DNA from: Colwellia sp. | Lineage (GTDB): Bacteria > Pseudomonadota > Gammaproteobacteria > Enterobacterales > Alteromonadaceae | Direction: 5' to 3' | Length of the DNA: 64,000 nucleotides | Assembly (NCBI GenBank): GCA_029938115.1 | Contig: JAPYOP010000001.1 | Coordinates: 62,001-126,000 of the forward strand | Shown here: in pieces, positions 62,981 to 64,000 of the stretch | Numbering within the stretch: the stretch's first letter is position 1 | How the letters are laid out: every line of letters starts with the position of its first letter | Translations under genes and position numbers: made by a program | The notes under the pieces: model-generated | Told to the model about the DNA's origin: nothing | The model's input: only the letters and a program-made list of their open reading frames with translations | The model's database searches: none

Positions 62981-64000
62981 TTAAACCTCTAAACCAAAAG
63001 GATCATCTACAGAGTATGACGGCTCAGTAAACCATATTGGCCCATGTTCCCCCATGTAGAAATGATCTTCTAATCGGATACCAAATTTTTGCACAATGAC
63101 TAGCATTGGTTCATTACTAAATGCCATGCCGGTTGCTAGCGGTGTTTTATTGCCGCGTAGTAAATAAGGCCACTCATGAATATCTAAACCACAACCGTGA
63201 CCTGTTCTATGGGGTAATCCCGGCAAATTGTAATCAGGACCGTAGCCATTCTCAGTGATCACTGCACGGGCAGCATCATCAACAGCACTACAGGGAGAAT
63301 TTAATTGAGCAGCAGCAAAACCAGCAGCTTGTGCATCTTTCTCAACTTGCCATGCAATCCGCTGTTCATCGGTTGCCTCACCGTAAGCATAAGTGCGGGT
63401 GATATCAGAATTATAACCGTGCAGTAAACAGCCGGTATCAATCAACACCCAGTCGTTATCTTGCAAGATTTGTGGGTCTTTAACGCCATGAGGATATGAG
63501 GTCGCTATTCCAAAGAGTACAATGCAAAAAGAAGAGCCTGATGCGCCAACACATTTATGGGCTTCATGAATAAAGTTAGTTACTTCAATTGTGCTAATTC
63601 CTGGACGTAATATACGCGCTGCCGCTTTATGCACTTCTATTGTCATGTCTTTAGCCCGTTGCATCAAGGCTATTTCAACGCTTGATTTAATTTGGCGACA
63701 AGGGGCTGAAATGTCAGCGCCGTTACTAAATTCAAATGTCGGAGCAGTTTTACGCAGACCATCAAAAATAAAAAAAGCTGCTGACTCATCAATAGCCACT
63801 TTACCTTGAGTAAATCCCATTTTAGTTAATACGTTAGCGAAGAGCTGGTAAGGACTTTCATCTTCATGCCAGCCATTATAATTTCCTTGAATGAGCATGT
63901 TATCGCGTAGTGAACTTTCTTCAAAATGTGGGGCAATAAATTCTAAATCGCCATCAACGGGTAGAATTGCTCCAACCATTCGTTCTGATTTATACCATTT
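62981..64000 (-). CDS. M24 creatinase/Xaa-Pro dipeptidase-like hydrolase, 5' end outside the window
   Basis: The reading frame continues past the right edge (KWYKSER precedes the first Met at 63979), so the N-terminus is cut off. M24 metal ligands are present: the two Asp of DTGCLLHGYNSDITRTY, His in TGHGCGLDIHEWPYL, Glu in FSNEPMLVI and Glu in IRLEDHFYM. A partial creatinase-like N-terminal domain precedes them. This is a second M24 protein in the island, distinct from the one at 49823. An Xaa-Pro or Xaa-Hyp dipeptidase role fits the context; creatinase- or ectoine-hydrolase-like activity is an alternative. Confidence 0.83.
   Translation of the reverse strand, partial: KWYKSERMVGAILPVDGDLEFIAPHFEESSLRDNMLIQGNYNGWHEDESPYQLFANVLTKMGFTQGKVAIDESAAFFIFDGLRKTAPTFEFSNGADISAPCRQIKSSVEIALMQRAKDMTIEVHKAAARILRPGISTIEVTNFIHEAHKCVGASGSSFCIVLFGIATSYPHGVKDPQILQDNDWVLIDTGCLLHGYNSDITRTYAYGEATDEQRIAWQVEKDAQAAGFAAAQLNSPCSAVDDAARAVITENGYGPDYNLPGLPHRTGHGCGLDIHEWPYLLRGNKTPLATGMAFSNEPMLVIVQKFGIRLEDHFYMGEHGPIWFTEPSYSVDDPFGLEV

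Overview
The window looks like a chromosomal segment of an AT-rich marine gammaproteobacterium, most likely a Colwellia/Thalassotalea-type member of the Alteromonadales. This is inferred from the gene order hisS-yfgM-bamB-der-xseA-guaB-guaA, the codon usage, the mix of nitrite reduction, caa3-type oxidase and collagen use, and the abundance of short structured intergenic repeats. No database search was possible, so the taxonomy is a judgement.

Layout. (1) 1-11,000: housekeeping block with hisS, yfgM, bamB, der, a PilZ protein, xseA (reverse), guaB and guaA. (2) 11,000-17,800: RidA-like protein, a histidine-kinase relic, a GST-like protein, a RecQ-type helicase, a haem/haemoglobin-type TonB receptor and a membrane bacteriohaemerythrin. 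(3) 17,800-22,700: nitrite respiration. Two FNR-type boxes precede nirS (cytochrome cd1), followed by a NapC/NirT cytochrome fused to a haem-binding ethylbenzene-dehydrogenase-like domain, then a small membrane protein. (4) 23,000-29,730: a tight seven-gene oxidase operon. Subunit II carries two duplicated cytochrome c domains; then come subunit I, two subunit III proteins, subunit IV, haem O synthase and Sco. (5) 29,750-36,300: a tRNA-Thr relic next to a decayed IS110 element with a structured leader, then small conserved proteins, a DUF2306-like membrane protein, a TPR protein, a SpoU methylase, a LysE exporter and an HPP protein. (6) 36,470-44,105: a two-component system divergent from a MacB-like efflux operon. 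Three operator repeats and a sigma-54 promoter lie between them. (7) 44,195-64,000: an island for degrading collagen and hydroxyproline.

The island is the most coherent system here. It encodes an M9 collagenase lipoprotein, an M49 peptidase lipoprotein, a POT peptide transporter with an unusual insertion, and two M24 (Xaa-Pro type) peptidases. It also encodes a trans-3-hydroxyproline branch (Cys/Thr dehydratase plus a pyrroline-2-carboxylate reductase-like protein) and a complete trans-4-hydroxyproline branch (Cys/Cys epimerase, D-hydroxyproline dehydrogenase, pyrroline-hydroxy-carboxylate deaminase, ketoglutarate semialdehyde dehydrogenase). A GntR/FCD regulator is present. A palindrome of the form ATTGTATACAAT recurs before four of its transcription units, including the collagenase, which suggests one regulon from extracellular collagen to 2-oxoglutarate.

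Outside the genes, three families of structured intergenic repeat stand out. One family sits exactly at the stop codons of guaB, guaA and nirS and shows compensatory changes in its stem.
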